Source of the DNA: Rubripirellula tenax
GTDB lineage: Bacteria > Planctomycetota > Planctomycetia > Pirellulales > Pirellulaceae
Assembly: GCF_007860125.1 (NCBI RefSeq)
Contig: NZ_SJPW01000004.1
Coordinates: forward strand, 590,372-654,371
Direction of reading: 5' to 3'
Length of the DNA stretch: 64,000 nucleotides
Under the pieces are notes generated by a model. That model saw only the letters and a program-made list of their open reading frames with translations, searched no databases and was not told the DNA's origin. How positions within the stretch are numbered: position 1 is the stretch's first letter; each line of letters starts with the position of its first letter. Both the position numbers and the translations under genes were made by a program. Positions 62,943-64,000 of the stretch are shown here, one piece after another.

Positions 62943-64000
62943 ATGAAACTTCGACACTTAATATGGAAAGAACTTTGGCAGCGACCAACACCGATGTTGA
63001 CCAGCCTGTTGGCCGTCACGCTTGGCGTCACAGCGCTTGTTGCGATTCAGAACATTACCGTGTTCTCAGAACGCAAGATCGCTGGTGACATGGAGTCGCT
63101 CGGTGCAAATGTCTTGGTGTTGCCGCCGAGCGTAACTCTGCAAGACTATTATGGTGCCGACATGCACGGGCACACGATGCCCGAGGAATACGTCACCCGA
63201 CTCGCGCTCGCTCGATTGCCAGGCGTTGAAAATCTGGCTCCCAAGTTGTGCGTCGAAGCGGAAGTCGACACGATTCCCGTCACGCTGACCGGTATCCTGC
63301 CACGCAGTGAATTTCAAGCCAAGGCCGCTTGGCAGGGTCTCGGAATGTTGGGCAATGCCGTCGGCAGCGATCGCGGTTGTTGTGCCACCGCCGCTGACAC
63401 CGGCGAAGGCGATAACGATCCGAACTCGCTGGCCACCACACGCACCATCGCCGAATTAGGCGATCGCGATGTGATCCTCGGACGCGATCTCGCCAGCCAA
63501 CTTGGTGCGAAAACTGGCGATACGTTGCCGCTACTCGGTGAAGATTTTACTGTCCTCACGGTGCTGCCTTCGACCGGAACGATCGACGACGGACGCATGT
63601 TCGCTCACTTGCACAGCGTCCAAGACTTGTCGGGTGCGGGGCCAGTGGTGAACGTCATCGAAATCATGGCGTGCTGTGAAGACGCCGCTGGCGGTTTAAT
63701 CACGAACCTGTCCGCCGAACTTCCCGAAACGCGAATCGTCACGATCGCACAAGTTGTTCAAACACAAATTGCCGTCAACGGATTGATGTCGCGTTTGTCT
63801 TGGGTCTTTCTGTCGATCCTGCTGTTGGTCGGTGGAGCGAGCATCGCCAGCGTGATGTATGCCAACGTGACCGAACGACGCAAAGAAATCGGAACGCTGA
63901 TGGCAATCGGTGCCAGTCGCAACTTTGTAACACAAATGTTCCTTGGCAAAGCCGCGATCTTGGGACTCGCCGGTGGTGCAGCGGGCTTTATCGTCGGCAC
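62943..64000 (+). CDS. FtsX-family permease, cut by window edge
   Basis: The frame from ATG 62943 stays open to the window end (352 residues). One helix at about 18-38, a periplasmic domain with Cys pairs ([14 protein letters not shown]), then helices starting near 280 with the typical [20 protein letters not shown] and [15 protein letters not shown] pattern. Another MacB-like permease in the metal cluster; its partner ATPase probably lies beyond the window. Confidence 0.8.
   Translation, partial: MKLRHLIWKELWQRPTPMLTSLLAVTLGVTALVAIQNITVFSERKIAGDMESLGANVLVLPPSVTLQDYYGADMHGHTMPEEYVTRLALARLPGVENLAPKLCVEAEVDTIPVTLTGILPRSEFQAKAAWQGLGMLGNAVGSDRGCCATAADTGEGDNDPNSLATTRTIAELGDRDVILGRDLASQLGAKTGDTLPLLGEDFTVLTVLPSTGTIDDGRMFAHLHSVQDLSGAGPVVNVIEIMACCEDAAGGLITNLSAELPETRIVTIAQVVQTQIAVNGLMSRLSWVFLSILLLVGGASIASVMYANVTERRKEIGTLMAIGASRNFVTQMFLGKAAILGLAGGAAGFIVG

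Noticed and set aside
1-64000. CRISPR array, rRNA operon, insertion sequence with terminal inverted repeats
   Set aside because: No regularly spaced repeats, rRNA-like segments or DDE transposase genes were seen by eye.

Overview
The window looks like a chromosomal accessory region of a planctomycete of the Rhodopirellula/Pirellulaceae type. This rests on gene content, not on any marker gene: an ECF sigma factor gene overlapping a transmembrane Ser/Thr kinase gene, two large secreted caspase-fold proteins, many His-rich secreted proteins beside metal efflux genes, and recombinase modules with DUF2924 proteins. No rRNA, tRNA or CRISPR array was seen.

Layout. (1) 1-10.7 kb: a defence-like island. 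Its left edge appears to cut a tspO gene (fragment at 737). It holds a STAND NTPase with a nuclease-like N-terminus, an XRE regulator, a DISARM DrmD-like SNF2 helicase that is broken near its C-terminus, and three unknown genes. (2) 10.7-13.4 kb: an iteron-like repeat region, a small HTH gene and a mobile-element replication-type ATPase. (3) 13.5-27.3 kb: the most unusual part, two convergent operons. The plus-strand operon encodes a 181-aa unknown protein, a small membrane protein, a secreted M23-like protein, a 2OG-Fe(II) oxygenase, an AlaX-type tRNA-editing protein, a degenerate AlaX paralogue and a 119-aa unknown. The minus-strand operon encodes an NCS2/AzgA purine permease, a PEP-synthase-like dikinase split over three genes (one ATP-grasp protein and two separate swivelling-His proteins, one fused to Nudix), a bEBP-type AAA+ regulator with a receiver domain, and two small unknowns. 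Both operons have a good -24/-12 (sigma-54) promoter match and share TGTCTG/CAGACA palindromes upstream, so they look like one regulated system. (4) 27.5-34.4 kb: two inverted copies of a five-gene large serine recombinase module.

(5) 34.4-43.3 kb: a YHS/TRASH-like metal-binding protein, a Cys-rich secreted protein, an ABC/FtsX/HlyD exporter, a CDF transporter and three His-rich secreted proteins. (6) 43.6-54.5 kb: a TolC-like factor, two caspase-fold proteins, a secreted protein, then the ECF sigma factor and kinase. (7) 54.6-64 kb: a CusB/CusA-type heavy-metal RND system with His-rich accessory proteins and the start of another FtsX permease cut by the window edge.

Working model for region 3 (inference): a signal reaches the receiver-bEBP, which activates both operons from shared enhancers. 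The products then import and phosphorylate or hydrolyse a nucleobase-like or other small molecule (permease, split dikinase, Nudix) while the other operon makes an oxygenase and tRNA-editing proteins that could modify, or protect against, a non-standard amino acid. Family assignments come from motifs read by eye; no database search was run.
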